A DNA stretch of 38,947 bases from Alphaproteobacteria bacterium (GTDB lineage: Bacteria; Pseudomonadota; Alphaproteobacteria; Caulobacterales; Caulobacteraceae), in assembly GCA_025359785.1 (NCBI GenBank), contig JANYET010000009.1, positions 1 through 38,947 of the forward strand. Direction: 5' to 3'. The notes beneath the pieces are model-generated. The model had not been told where the DNA came from. It did no database searches and worked only from the letters and a program-made list of their open reading frames with translations. Shown here one piece after another: positions 6,313 through 14,117 of this stretch. The position numbers and the translations under genes were made by a program. How positions within the stretch are numbered: the first letter of the stretch is position 1; every line of letters begins with the position of its first letter.

Positions 6313-7989
6313 CTAGCGCCGGGCGTTCTTGGCGATGAAGGCCGCGACGTCGTCGTGCAGGGCCTTCAGCGACGCCTCATGGGCATAAACCATGTGGCCG
6401 GATTGGTAGTAGTGGTACGAGATGTTGGCCTGCAGCGCGTCCGGGATCGGCAGGTGCTTCATCTCATAGTAGCCCTCGAAATAGGGGGTCGCCAAGTCGT
6501 AGTAGCCGCCCAGCAGCATGACCTTCAGGCCCGGGTTGTACTTCATGGCCGAGGCGAGGTCGGGCATCACATTCAGCATCGCGCGCGGCGCGCCGAAGCC
6601 GCGGCCCGGCGGCACGTGGTTGTTGTTCCAGAACCGGAAGACGTTGACGCTCGGCTTGAACACCTTGCCTTCGCCATAGCCCAGGGTGCGCCGGGCATAG
6701 TCGTTGAAGCCGGACACATAGGCTGACGACAGCGCCGCCGACTGCGGGTCGTAGGCGGCTTCCTTGGCCAGAGGGTCCATGTCCGGGCCCTGGAAGCGGG
6801 TGTCCAGGCGACCGGTGGTCATGCCGGATGCGACCTGCAGCTCCTTTTCGTACATGCCGCCGGTGACCCGCAGGTCGGCGCGCAGGACGTAGTCCACCGG
6901 CAGGCCGGTATACTTGGCGTACCGGGCGGCGACCGCGCGCTTCGCGGCGGGATCGAGGTCGGCGCCCTTCTGCAGGGCCACCGCGTAGTCGCCCAGGGCG
7001 AAGTCCTGCACCTCCTTCAGATAGGCCTCCAGCGTCGCCGGCTTGTTGGGCACCAGGTTGCGGAACCAGGCGGTCGCCGCATAGGTCGGCATGGCGGTGA
7101 TATAGGCCTGGTCGCTGCCCGGGTTGTTCTCCGCGCCGTCGACGCTGAGCGCGAAATTGAGGATCTGCGACAGCAGGATCACGCCGTTGAAGTCGACGCT
7201 TTCACCGGTCTCCAGGTTGTTGATCAGCACCGCCGAGCGCGGCGTGCCGTAGCTTTCGCCGAACAGGTACTTCGGGCTGTTCCAGCGACCGTACTGCGAC
7301 AGGAAGGCGGTGATGAAGGAGGTGAAGGCCGCGGCGTCCTCGTCGACGCCCCAGAAAGCCTTTTCCTTGTCGCGGCCGGCGATGCGGGAAAAGCCCGCGC
7401 CCGGCGCGTCGATGAACACCATGTCGCTGACATCCATCAGCGAGGACGCATAGTTGACCAGCGCATAGGGCGCGGCCGGCGTGTGCTCGCCGTTGTCGGC
7501 GGTGACGATGCGGCGGGGTCCAAAAGCGCCAAGATGCAGCCACATCGTCGAGGACCCGGGACCACCGTTGTAGATGAAGGTGATCGGCCGGTCGGCGGCG
7601 GGCGCGCCCTTCTTGAAATAGGCCACATAGAACATCGAGGCCTCGGCCTCGGGGTTCGCGCCCGCGCCCAGATTGGCGCCAGGCGTTGCCCCGGTTTCGC
7701 GGCGCGCCGCGTCATCCCAGCCGCGCGGGTGGACGATGATCGTCCCGGCCACGGCGTTGTAGGCGATGGCCTGGCCGCCGACCGTGACCACGCCCTCTGA
7801 CTTCACCGCCTCGGGTTTGAACAGCAGGCCGGCGCTGGGATCGGCGCTGGCGGCGACATCGGGCTTTCTGCCGTCGGACACGGCGGCGCCGGGCCTGACC
7901 ATCGGCTTGTCACCGGCCGGCGGTTGGGCCAGGGCCACATTGGCGACCAGCGAGATCGCGGCGCCCGCCAACAAGACTTTCCTCAGCAC
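6313..7989 (-). CDS. Secreted serine carboxypeptidase (peptidase family S10)
   Basis: 558 residues from a GTG at 7989, chosen because GGGGGA lies 7 nt before it and a signal peptide follows directly (MLRKVLLAGAAISLVANVALAQ). Longer in-frame starts would bury the signal. Family S10 alpha/beta-hydrolase features: the oxyanion strand YNGGPGSSTMWLHLGAFGP, the nucleophile motif FGESYGT (Ser246), the Asp in LGGYYDLATPY and the His in SGHMVY. It removes C-terminal residues from peptides, most likely in the periplasm or outside the cell. It is divergent from the secreted amidohydrolase at 8125. A TTGTCA-18-TAGCTT promoter is proposed at 8019-8048. The N-terminal insert before residue 100 is Pro/Ala-rich. 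Confidence 0.9.
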   Translation of the reverse strand: MLRKVLLAGAAISLVANVALAQPPAGDKPMVRPGAAVSDGRKPDVAASADPSAGLLFKPEAVKSEGVVTVGGQAIAYNAVAGTIIVHPRGWDDAARRETGATPGANLGAGANPEAEASMFYVAYFKKGAPAADRPITFIYNGGPGSSTMWLHLGAFGPRRIVTADNGEHTPAAPYALVNYASSLMDVSDMVFIDAPGAGFSRIAGRDKEKAFWGVDEDAAAFTSFITAFLSQYGRWNSPKYLFGESYGTPRSAVLINNLETGESVDFNGVILLSQILNFALSVDGAENNPGSDQAYITAMPTYAATAWFRNLVPNKPATLEAYLKEVQDFALGDYAVALQKGADLDPAAKRAVAARYAKYTGLPVDYVLRADLRVTGGMYEKELQVASGMTTGRLDTRFQGPDMDPLAKEAAYDPQSAALSSAYVSGFNDYARRTLGYGEGKVFKPSVNVFRFWNNNHVPPGRGFGAPRAMLNVMPDLASAMKYNPGLKVMLLGGYYDLATPYFEGYYEMKHLPIPDALQANISYHYYQSGHMVYAHEASLKALHDDVAAFIAKNARR

Positions 7990-8018
7990 GTCGATATCCC
8001 CCGAAAAATTGTGCGCCC

Positions 8019-8048
8019 AAGCTAGGCGAAGGGGGCCGGCTTTGACAA
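8019..8048 (-). promoter_or_regulatory. Candidate promoter of the S10 carboxypeptidase gene
   Basis: On the reverse strand TTGTCA (8043-8048) and TAGCTT (8019-8024) are 18 nt apart, about 30 nt before the GTG start. The same bases read TTGACA on the forward strand (8042-8047), but no -10 element sits at a proper distance there. Confidence 0.35.
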
Positions 8049-8124
8049 CCGGGGGCCGAAAAACCGGCGATATTTCCAAGCGGCGCCGTTGCGGCTCACC
8101 GGACGCGGTGATCTAAATCCCGCC

Positions 8125-10188
8125 ATGCTGAAAACCTTCGCCCTCGCCTCCGCCGCCGCAGCCGCCCTGCTGGCCGTCCCCGCCCTGGCCTGCGCCGCCA
8201 CCGCCACCGCCACCGCCACCGCCACCGCCACCGCGAGCTTCACCGTCATCTCTGGCGGCAAGAACGTAGGCCACCTGATCGCCACCACCACCGGCGACAC
8301 CACGACCATCGACTTCGACATCAAGAACAATGGCCGCGGCCCCACCGACGCCGAGGTGATCAGGTCCAACGCCGAGGGCCTGCCGGTCGACTGGAAGATC
8401 ACCGGCGCCACGACCTTCGGCTCGAAGGTCAGCGAGACCTTCCATCAGGCTGGCGGCAAGGCCGACTGGCTGGACTCCACCGGCAAGGGCCAGGCCGCCG
8501 TGGCCAAGCCCGGCCTCTATGTGGCCCAGGCCGGCAGCCCGTGGGGCGACGGGATCATCGCCAAGGCGCTGCTGAAAGCGCCCAACATGACCATGGCCGC
8601 CCTGCCCGGCGGCGTGCTGCGCCTGGAGAAGGGGGAGACCCTGAGCGTCCAGGGGGCCGGTGGACCGGTGTCGGTCACCCGCTACGACCTGCTGGGTATC
8701 GATCTCACGCCGACCACCCTGCTGCTCGATGCCAAGGGCGAGTTGTTCGCCGACGTCGACGCCAGCTCGATCATCGTTCGCAAGGGCTACGAGGGCGAGG
8801 AAGTGCGCCTGCGCAAGCTCGCCGCCGACTGGTCGGCCAAGCGCTTCGTGGACATGGAAAAGGCCGTCGCCCACCGCTACGCCGGCCCCGTGCGGATCAA
8901 GAACGTCCGTCTGTTCGACCCCAGGACTTCGGCGCTGACCGGGCCGGTCTGCGTGGTCATGCGCGGCAAACAGATCGCCGCGGTCGAACCGCTCGATAGC
9001 CCGGCCACGCCTGGCGAGGTGACGATCGACGGCGCCGGCGGGACCCTGGTCGCCGGGATGTACGAGATGCACGCCCATATCGGCCAGGACGGCGCGCTGC
9101 TCAACCTGATCGCGGGCATCACCACGGTGCGCGACATGGGCAACGACAACGCCGTGCTCGACGGCCTGATCCAGCGGATGGATAGCGGCGAGATCGGCGG
9201 CCCGCACGTCATCCGCTCGGGCTTCATCGAGGGTAAGAGCCCCTACTCCGCCAACAACGGCATCGTCGTCGACAGTCAGGCCGCGGCGATCGACGCGGTG
9301 CGCTGGTACGGCGCGCGCGGCTACTGGCAGATCAAGATCTACAACTCGATGAACCCGGCCTGGGTCCCGGCCATGGTCAAGGAGGCCCACAGCCTGGGCA
9401 TGCGGGTGGCGGGCCACGTCCCGGCCTTCTCCACCGCCGACGACATGATCGCCGCGGGCTACGACGAGATGACCCACATCAACCAGTTCATGCTGGGCTG
9501 GGTGATGACGCCCGGCGAGGACACCCGGACGCTGTTCCGCCTGACCGCGCTGAAGCGCCTGCCGGGCCTCGACCTCTCAAGCCCCAAGGTGCAGCACACC
9601 ATTCAGATGATGGTCGATGGCCACAAGGCCATCGATCCGACGCTCGGCATCCACGAACAGCTCACCCAGAACCGCGACGGCCAGGCGCCGCCCGGCGCCC
9701 TCGATTATATCGACCACATGCCGATCGGGGTGAAGCGCGGGGCGATGAAGGCCTGGATCGACACCTCTGCGCCCGGCGACGACAAGGCCTACCGCGAGGC
9801 CTTCGAGCAGATCATCCGCACCACCAAGCTGCTGCACGACCGCGGCGTCTTCATCGTCTTCGGCACCGACACCGGGGGCTCGTTCACCTATCACCGCGAG
9901 CTGGAGCTCTATCAGCGGGCCGGCTTCACCCCGGCCGAGATCGTCAAGCGCGCCACCTATGACTCGGCGAAATACACCGGCCAGGACCAGACCATGGGCT
10001 CCATCGAGAAGGGCAAGCTCGCCGACTTCTTCCTGATCCCGGGCGATCCGACCAAGGACCTGAAGGCGATCAAGACCATCGCGATGGTCGTCAAGGATGG
10101 CGCCATCTACTACCCCAGCGAGGTCTACCCGCACTTCGGCATCACGCCCTTCACCACCGCGCCGGCGGTGACCGAGCCCAAGGGTTAG
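8125..10188 (+). CDS. Secreted amidohydrolase (prolidase/imidazolonepropionase-like)
   Basis: 687 residues from the ATG at 8125, which begins a clean signal peptide (MLKTFALASAAAAALLAVPALA). The C-terminal half is a metal-dependent amidohydrolase barrel. It shows MYEMHAHIG (HxH), MRVAGHVPAF and MTHINQFM (metal-binding His), and FGTDTGGSF (Asp), then the closing segment GSIEKGKLADFFLIPGDP typical of this superfamily. The N-terminal about 250 residues form an extra beta-rich region of unknown role. Likely activity is hydrolysis of peptide or amide bonds in the envelope. A GCCACC x6 tract just after the signal peptide gives an (Ala-Thr)6 stretch. It diverges from the S10 peptidase; its stop overlaps that of the convergent GFA gene (TTAG). 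Confidence 0.87.
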   Translation: MLKTFALASAAAAALLAVPALACAATATATATATATASFTVISGGKNVGHLIATTTGDTTTIDFDIKNNGRGPTDAEVIRSNAEGLPVDWKITGATTFGSKVSETFHQAGGKADWLDSTGKGQAAVAKPGLYVAQAGSPWGDGIIAKALLKAPNMTMAALPGGVLRLEKGETLSVQGAGGPVSVTRYDLLGIDLTPTTLLLDAKGELFADVDASSIIVRKGYEGEEVRLRKLAADWSAKRFVDMEKAVAHRYAGPVRIKNVRLFDPRTSALTGPVCVVMRGKQIAAVEPLDSPATPGEVTIDGAGGTLVAGMYEMHAHIGQDGALLNLIAGITTVRDMGNDNAVLDGLIQRMDSGEIGGPHVIRSGFIEGKSPYSANNGIVVDSQAAAIDAVRWYGARGYWQIKIYNSMNPAWVPAMVKEAHSLGMRVAGHVPAFSTADDMIAAGYDEMTHINQFMLGWVMTPGEDTRTLFRLTALKRLPGLDLSSPKVQHTIQMMVDGHKAIDPTLGIHEQLTQNRDGQAPPGALDYIDHMPIGVKRGAMKAWIDTSAPGDDKAYREAFEQIIRTTKLLHDRGVFIVFGTDTGGSFTYHRELELYQRAGFTPAEIVKRATYDSAKYTGQDQTMGSIEKGKLADFFLIPGDPTKDLKAIKTIAMVVKDGAIYYPSEVYPHFGITPFTTAPAVTEPKG
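8197..8232 (+). repeat. Hexanucleotide tandem repeat (GCCACC x6)
   Basis: Six perfect GCCACC units encode (Ala-Thr)6 just behind the predicted signal peptide of the amidohydrolase. Unit loss or gain keeps frame, so length can vary without knocking out the gene. Confidence 0.9.
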
Positions 10189-10736
10189 GGTTCGAACATC
10201 GCATCGACGATCCGCGCGGGCTGCTTCTTGCGGGGCGGTTCCCACAGAACGCCGGGATAGCCCTTGAGCGGAACGAGCTTTTCGCCCGCCCAGGTCCAGT
10301 CGGCCTGTTCGGCGAGGTTCATGTGGTAGCGGGCCTCGCGGCCGGTGCGCTCCGAGAACACCGCGCGGGGCAGGTTGACCATGGTGTGCGAGCCGGCGCG
10401 CTCATACAGCATCGGCGTGCCGCAGCGGGCGCAGAAGCTGCGCGTGGTCCCGGCCTCGGCGTCCTCGTAGCGGGTCAGATGCTCGGCGCCCTCCAAGACC
10501 CGGAAGCGGCTCCTGTAGCTGCCGACATAGGTGGCGTAGGCGGCCCCCTGGGCGTGGCGGCTACGCTGTGAATGATCGTGCCAGGCCCAGCGCGCCGGCA
10601 CGTCGATCTCGATCCGCACGGCGCCGCAGACGCAGGCCCCGGAAGCCTGGACGGGGGCGGCCTTCGCCTTGCGACCGGCCTTGTCCTGACCCGCCCGTTT
10701 CTGGACCGCCCGTTTCTGGACCGGTGGTTTTCTCAT
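10185..10736 (-). CDS. GFA-fold (glutathione-dependent formaldehyde-activating-like) protein
   Basis: 183 residues. The body (from about residue 31) shows the CENP-V/GFA fold with GACVCGAVRIEIDVP near its start and FCARCGTPMLYER in the middle. The usual central CHCxxC motif is replaced by WHDHSQRSRHAQGAA, so at least one zinc site is changed or lost. An N-terminal basic tail (about 30 residues, Lys/Arg/Ala-rich) carries a 15-bp tandem repeat coding VQKRA twice. It is therefore better called GFA-family than formaldehyde-activating; the substrate is unknown. The gene is divergent from the solo luxR and convergent with the amidohydrolase. Start ATG at 10736. Confidence 0.82.
   Translation of the reverse strand: MRKPPVQKRAVQKRAGQDKAGRKAKAAPVQASGACVCGAVRIEIDVPARWAWHDHSQRSRHAQGAAYATYVGSYRSRFRVLEGAEHLTRYEDAEAGTTRSFCARCGTPMLYERAGSHTMVNLPRAVFSERTGREARYHMNLAEQADWTWAGEKLVPLKGYPGVLWEPPRKKQPARIVDAMFEP
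10691..10720. repeat. 15-bp direct repeat x2 in the GFA gene N-terminus
   Basis: The unit CCGCCCGTTTCTGGA occurs twice in tandem (10691-10705 and 10706-10720) and encodes VQKRA twice on the reverse strand. A recent in-frame duplication. Confidence 0.85.
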
Positions 10737-10762
10737 CTGGCGTCTCCAACTGAGGGCGGCCC

Positions 10763-10774
10763 ATCATCGATGAT
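10763..10774. promoter_or_regulatory. 12-bp perfect palindrome in the GFA/luxR divergent region
   Basis: ATCATCGATGAT is fully self-complementary and lies 27-38 bp upstream of the GFA start. It is a possible operator, but 12-bp palindromes can occur by chance. Confidence 0.25.
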
Positions 10775-10814
10775 CGCGGCCGCCCGGCAAGCGGCCACCG
10801 GCACGAGCCTTGCA

Positions 10815-10840
10815 CCTGTGAGGGGTATTCCCTTGTCAGG
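10815..10840. promoter_or_regulatory. Imperfect lux-box-like dyad in front of luxR
   Basis: ACCTGT starts at 10814 and the opposite CCTG/CAGG arms (10815-10818 and 10837-10840) are mirrored about 10827.5; inner GGG/CCC arms also pair (9 of 13 positions). Lux boxes are dyads of about 20 bp with CTG...CAG arms, so this 26-bp element is a loose match. Its end is 12 bp before the GTG of the LuxR gene. Confidence 0.3.
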
Positions 10841-10852
10841 CCCCCGCGCGGG

Positions 10853-11617
10853 GTGACACCGTTGGTTCTTGAGTTGAGAAAGACGACGCCAGTGCTCGCG
10901 CGCGCCATGGCCCTTGCCGAAACCGCCTTCGCGGCGCCGACCGCCGAGGCGGCGAGCGCGGCGTTCTTCGCGGCCACGCAGCGGCTGGGCGCCACCTATC
11001 AGCAGACCCGGGTCTATCGCCGTCCGCAGCGGCCGCTGACCAGCGAGACCCACTGGGCGGCCGGCGGCGTGGTCGCCCGCTTCGCGCCCACGGACTGGGC
11101 GGGCAGTTCGGCCTTCGACTACGTCTGTTTCCAGTGCAATCCCCTGCTGGACGCCATCCGCAGCGTGCGGACCCGTTACCGGTTCAGCGACTTCGCGCCG
11201 CGCGAGCAGCGCACCTTCGGCGACTATTGGGACGCCATGGGCGAGGCCCAGATCGGCGAGGCGCTGTGCGCCACCTCCTACGGCGCTGGCCGCACCATCG
11301 CCTCGCTGCATCTGGGGTTCGAGCGCGCCGACCTGCCGAGCGCCGACGTCGAGGCGATCCAGCTGGGCGGGCTGATGCTGACCGAGCGGCTGATGATGCT
11401 GGCCGAGCCGCCGGAGATCGACGCCATCGGCCTGACGCCCCGGGAACTCGACGCCCTGAGCTGGGTCGCCCAGGGCAAGTCAGACTGGGAAATCTCGGTG
11501 ATCCTCGGCGTCTCCGAGGCCACCGCCCGCTGGCACGTGGACAACGGCCGCAAGAAGCTGGGCGCGGTCAACCGCGCCCAGGCTGTCGCACGGATGGCCG
11601 CCGCGGGCCTGCTCTAA
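10853..11617 (+). CDS. Solo LuxR-family regulator with autoinducer-binding-like domain
   Basis: 254 residues. The N-terminal part (about 20-165) resembles the autoinducer-binding domain of LuxR proteins. The C-terminal part (about 188-252) is a LuxR helix-turn-helix: GLTPRELDALSWVAQGKSDWEISVILGVSEATARWHVDNGRKKLGAVNRAQAVA. No luxI-type synthase is nearby, so it is a solo. In the pocket the canonical Asp-Pro is replaced (FQCNPLLDAI), so classical acyl-homoserine-lactone binding is doubtful. The start is uncertain: GTG at 10853 is used, an ATG at 10907 is possible, and neither has a strong ribosome site. It is divergent from GFA and followed, after an 18-bp palindrome, by a PEP-CTERM gene. Confidence 0.85.
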   Translation: MTPLVLELRKTTPVLARAMALAETAFAAPTAEAASAAFFAATQRLGATYQQTRVYRRPQRPLTSETHWAAGGVVARFAPTDWAGSSAFDYVCFQCNPLLDAIRSVRTRYRFSDFAPREQRTFGDYWDAMGEAQIGEALCATSYGAGRTIASLHLGFERADLPSADVEAIQLGGLMLTERLMMLAEPPEIDAIGLTPRELDALSWVAQGKSDWEISVILGVSEATARWHVDNGRKKLGAVNRAQAVARMAAAGLL

Positions 11618-11660
11618 GGCTTACACCCCCCGGATTCGAGGGGCGCCGACGCCGCCCTAT

Positions 11661-11678
11661 ATGGCTCATATGAGCCAT
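11661..11678. promoter_or_regulatory. 18-bp perfect palindrome between luxR and a PEP-CTERM gene
   Basis: ATGGCTCATATGAGCCAT is completely self-complementary. It sits 44 bp after the luxR stop and 86 bp before the PEP-CTERM ATG, where an activator or repressor of the downstream gene would bind. LuxR proteins bind dyads of this size, but the sequence is not a standard lux box. The regulator is inferred from proximity. Confidence 0.5.
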
Positions 11679-11763
11679 GCGCCGTCGTGAACGGGCCTCT
11701 ACGGTCATAGGCGCAAAGACCCGGCTGTCCGCTGGGCGCGTCTGTGAGTGTGAGGACTGAACG

Positions 11764-12426
11764 ATGATGACCAAGCGTTTCGCCAAGAGCCTGCTGCTGG
11801 CGGCGTCGGCCATGGCGCTGTGCGCCGGCGGCGCATCGGCGGCCAACTTCGACCTCACCCTGACCGGCGTCGTTTCCCAAGGGTCCTTCTCGAACCAGAC
11901 CATCGGGGCCACCCACTATGACCAGTGGTTCCTGTCGCTCTCCGGGCTCAGCGCGCTGAACGCGTTCGATATCCATGAAGGCGACACGATCAATGCGACC
12001 ATCAACCTGGATCAGGCGTTCACGATCCCGGCTTCGCAACAGCTCACGACCTTCGGCTTCTATCTGTTCGGCGGCGCCTTCCCGCAGATCAACACCGGGA
12101 CCTCGAACATCACGACCAGCTTCTTCCTGGACGGGAACCCGGGCCTGGTTGGCACGGGCAGCTCCAGCACTTCCAGTCAGGTCGCGGCCAGCGTGGCCTT
12201 CTTCCCGCCGGACAACGGGCCGATCACCTTCAATTCGGTGACATCGTCCTTCACGATCAACGTCCTGCCGCAAACGGCCACCGTGGACGGCTCGGGGATC
12301 TTGTACACGCTATTCAGCGCCGCCGCCGTGCCGGAGCCTTCGAGCTGGGCGCTGATGCTGATCGGCTTTGGCGGTCTGGGCGCGGCTCTGCGGGCGCGGC
12401 GGAGGTCCAGCCTCGCGGCCGCCTGA
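11764..12426 (+). CDS. PEPxxWA-CTERM sorting domain protein (second copy)
   Basis: A 220-residue exported protein. Its signal peptide (MMTKRFAKSLLLAASAMALCAGGASA) is cut before ANFDL, and its sorting tail starts at about residue 189: VPEPSSWALMLIGFGGLGAAL, then RARRRSS. The middle is Ser/Thr/Asn/Gly-rich, predicted beta, with no known enzymatic motif. GAGGA lies 7 nt before the ATG. A strong hairpin follows the stop (12451-12479). Upstream lie the solo luxR and an 18-bp palindrome, suggesting regulated display. The true function is unknown; family members are surface or matrix proteins. Confidence 0.85.
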   Translation: MMTKRFAKSLLLAASAMALCAGGASAANFDLTLTGVVSQGSFSNQTIGATHYDQWFLSLSGLSALNAFDIHEGDTINATINLDQAFTIPASQQLTTFGFYLFGGAFPQINTGTSNITTSFFLDGNPGLVGTGSSSTSSQVAASVAFFPPDNGPITFNSVTSSFTINVLPQTATVDGSGILYTLFSAAAVPEPSSWALMLIGFGGLGAALRARRRSSLAAA

Positions 12427-12450
12427 GCCCGATCCAGACCGACTGTGGCG

Positions 12451-12479
12451 CGCCGCCGGGGGCTACTCCGGCGGCGTTT
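12451..12479 (+). terminator. Intrinsic terminator after the second PEP-CTERM gene
   Basis: Perfect 9-bp GC stem CGCCGCCGG (12451-12459) / CCGGCGGCG (12468-12476) with an 8-nt loop, followed by TTT. It begins 24 nt after the stop codon. Confidence 0.7.
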
Positions 12480-12540
12480 CCATGCCCGATGCCAGAGGCG
12501 GCGCCATTGACCACGCCGGCCGCCCCGGCGACAGGGAGGC

Positions 12541-13203
12541 ATGATCCCCGCCACCCTCGCCGGCCGCCGCGACTTCATCGTCGCCAACACCCGGCTGCAG
12601 CGGCCGCCGCATACCCCTGAGATCCAGCTGTATCTGGCCGACGAGATCACGCCGATCTGGAAGCTGACCGAAGAGGCGCTGGAGGCGATCGGCCTGCCGC
12701 CGCCCTTCTGGGCGTTCGCCTGGGCCGGCGGCCAGGCGCTGGCGCGCTACCTGATCGACAATCCGCGGATCGTCACCGGCCAGCGGGTCATCGACTTCGC
12801 CGCGGGCTCCGGCCTGGTGGGGATCGCCGCGATGCTGGCCGGCGCGCGCGACGTCCTCTGCGCCGACATCGACGCCTATGGCGAGGCGGCCGTGGCGCTC
12901 AACGCCCAGGCCAACGGCGTCGCCTGCGCCTTCACCGCGCAGAACCTGCTCGACGCCCCGGCGCCGGCCTGGGCGCAGGTGATCCTGGCCGGCGACATCT
13001 GCTACGAGAAACCGCTGGCCGAGCGCGTGCTCGCCTGGCTGGCCGAGGCCAAGGCCCGCGGCGCCGTCGTGCTGATCGGCGACCCGGGACGCAGCTACTT
13101 CCCGCGCAGCGGCCTGACCAAGCTTGCGGAGTATCAGGTGCCGACGACGCGGGAGCTGGAGGACATGGCGGTGAAGAAGACCTGCGTCTGGGCCATGCCA
13201 TGA
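12541..13203 (+). CDS. Class I SAM methyltransferase, ETF-beta lysine methyltransferase-like
   Basis: A 220-residue seven-beta-strand methyltransferase. The SAM loop is VIDFAAGSGLVGIAAMLAGA (about residues 84-103), the acidic ribose contact is CADID, and the post-strand-4 motif is ILAGDICYE. The N-terminal PPFWAFAWAGGQALARYL segment is typical of COG3897 proteins, often labelled ribosomal protein L11 methyltransferase. Bacterial members of this group related to METTL20 methylate lysines of electron-transfer-flavoprotein beta, so that is my preferred guess; no etf gene is in the window. GGGAGG almost abuts the ATG, closer than normal. Its TGA overlaps the ATG of the EamA transporter (ATGA). 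Confidence 0.75.
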   Translation: MIPATLAGRRDFIVANTRLQRPPHTPEIQLYLADEITPIWKLTEEALEAIGLPPPFWAFAWAGGQALARYLIDNPRIVTGQRVIDFAAGSGLVGIAAMLAGARDVLCADIDAYGEAAVALNAQANGVACAFTAQNLLDAPAPAWAQVILAGDICYEKPLAERVLAWLAEAKARGAVVLIGDPGRSYFPRSGLTKLAEYQVPTTRELEDMAVKKTCVWAMP

Positions 13204-14048
13204 CGCCCGGCGCCGGCGTCCCGCCCCTGGTGCTGTCCCTGGTGCTGGGCGCGGCCCTGCTGCACGCGAGTTGGAACGCCCTGCTGCGCAGCGGCCTGGA
13301 CCGCCTGTGGTCGATCACCCTGATGTGCGCGGTGGGCGCGAGCGCGGCGGCCATCGCGACGCTCTTCCTGCCGCTCCCGGCGCCGGCCAGCTGGCCCTAC
13401 GCGGCCCTCTCGGCGACGCTGCAGATCGGCTACTGCCTGTTCCTGGCGCGCGCCTACGAACAGGGCGAGCTGGGCCAGATCTATCCCATCGCGCGGGGCG
13501 CGGCGCCCCTGCTGGTGGCCCTGGGCGCGGCGGTGTTCGCGGGCGAGCGGCTGGGACCGCAGGCGATCGTGGGCCTGGGGCTGGTCAGCGGCGGCATCGT
13601 CGCCCTGAGCCTCGGCAAGGACCGGCCGGACCTGCGTTCGACGCTCGCGGCGCTGGCCACCGGCGGCTTCGTCGCGGGCTACATGGTGACCGACGGCGTC
13701 GGCGTCAGGCTCTCCGGCCACCCCCTGTCCTACGTCGCCTGGATGACGCTGGCACAGGGCGCGCCCATGCCGCTGATCTATCTGGCGCTGCGCCGCCGCT
13801 TCCCACCGCTCCGCGCCGACGCCGAGACCTTCAAGGCGCTGGGCGGCGGCGTCCTCGGCCTCGTCGCCTATACGGTCGTCGTCTGGGCCTTGTCGCTGGC
13901 GCCCATGGCCAAGGTCTCCGGCCTGCGCGAGACCTCGATCCTGTTCGCCGCGATCCTCGGCGTGCTGTTCCTGAAGGAGCGCTTCACCATCCGCCGCGGC
14001 GCCTGCGCGGCGCTGATCACCGTCGGCGCCCTGCTGTTGGCGGGCTGA
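13200..14048 (+). CDS. EamA/DMT-family transporter
   Basis: A 282-residue inner-membrane protein with about ten hydrophobic helices in two EamA halves (residues about 8-140 and 150-280). The repeat ends are recognisable: FLARAYEQGELGQIYPIARGAAPLLVALGAAVFAGERL in the first half and LAPMAKVSGLRETSILFAAILGVLFLKERF in the second. DMT proteins export metabolites or amino acids; the substrate is unknown. It overlaps the upstream methyltransferase by 4 bp and is probably translated from the same mRNA. Confidence 0.87.
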   Translation: MTPGAGVPPLVLSLVLGAALLHASWNALLRSGLDRLWSITLMCAVGASAAAIATLFLPLPAPASWPYAALSATLQIGYCLFLARAYEQGELGQIYPIARGAAPLLVALGAAVFAGERLGPQAIVGLGLVSGGIVALSLGKDRPDLRSTLAALATGGFVAGYMVTDGVGVRLSGHPLSYVAWMTLAQGAPMPLIYLALRRRFPPLRADAETFKALGGGVLGLVAYTVVVWALSLAPMAKVSGLRETSILFAAILGVLFLKERFTIRRGACAALITVGALLLAG

Positions 14049-14117
14049 GCGGGCGACTCGACTCCCGAAGATCGTCGATATAGCCTGGAACAAACCGGCA
14101 ACTCTGAAGGGTCCGAC

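Noticed and set aside
8042..8074. Forward TTGACA promoter for the amidohydrolase
   Set aside because: The nearest -10-like bases are 21 nt away; only the reverse-strand reading has suitable spacing.
8197..8232. Phase-variation switch by the hexamer repeat
   Set aside because: Six-base units keep frame, so on/off switching cannot occur; only length variation is possible.
8113..9477. Long reverse-strand open frame opposite the amidohydrolase
   Set aside because: Composition is Gly/Val/Asp/His-rich with no domain, and it lies wholly antisense to a gene with clear motifs; a GC-rich shadow.
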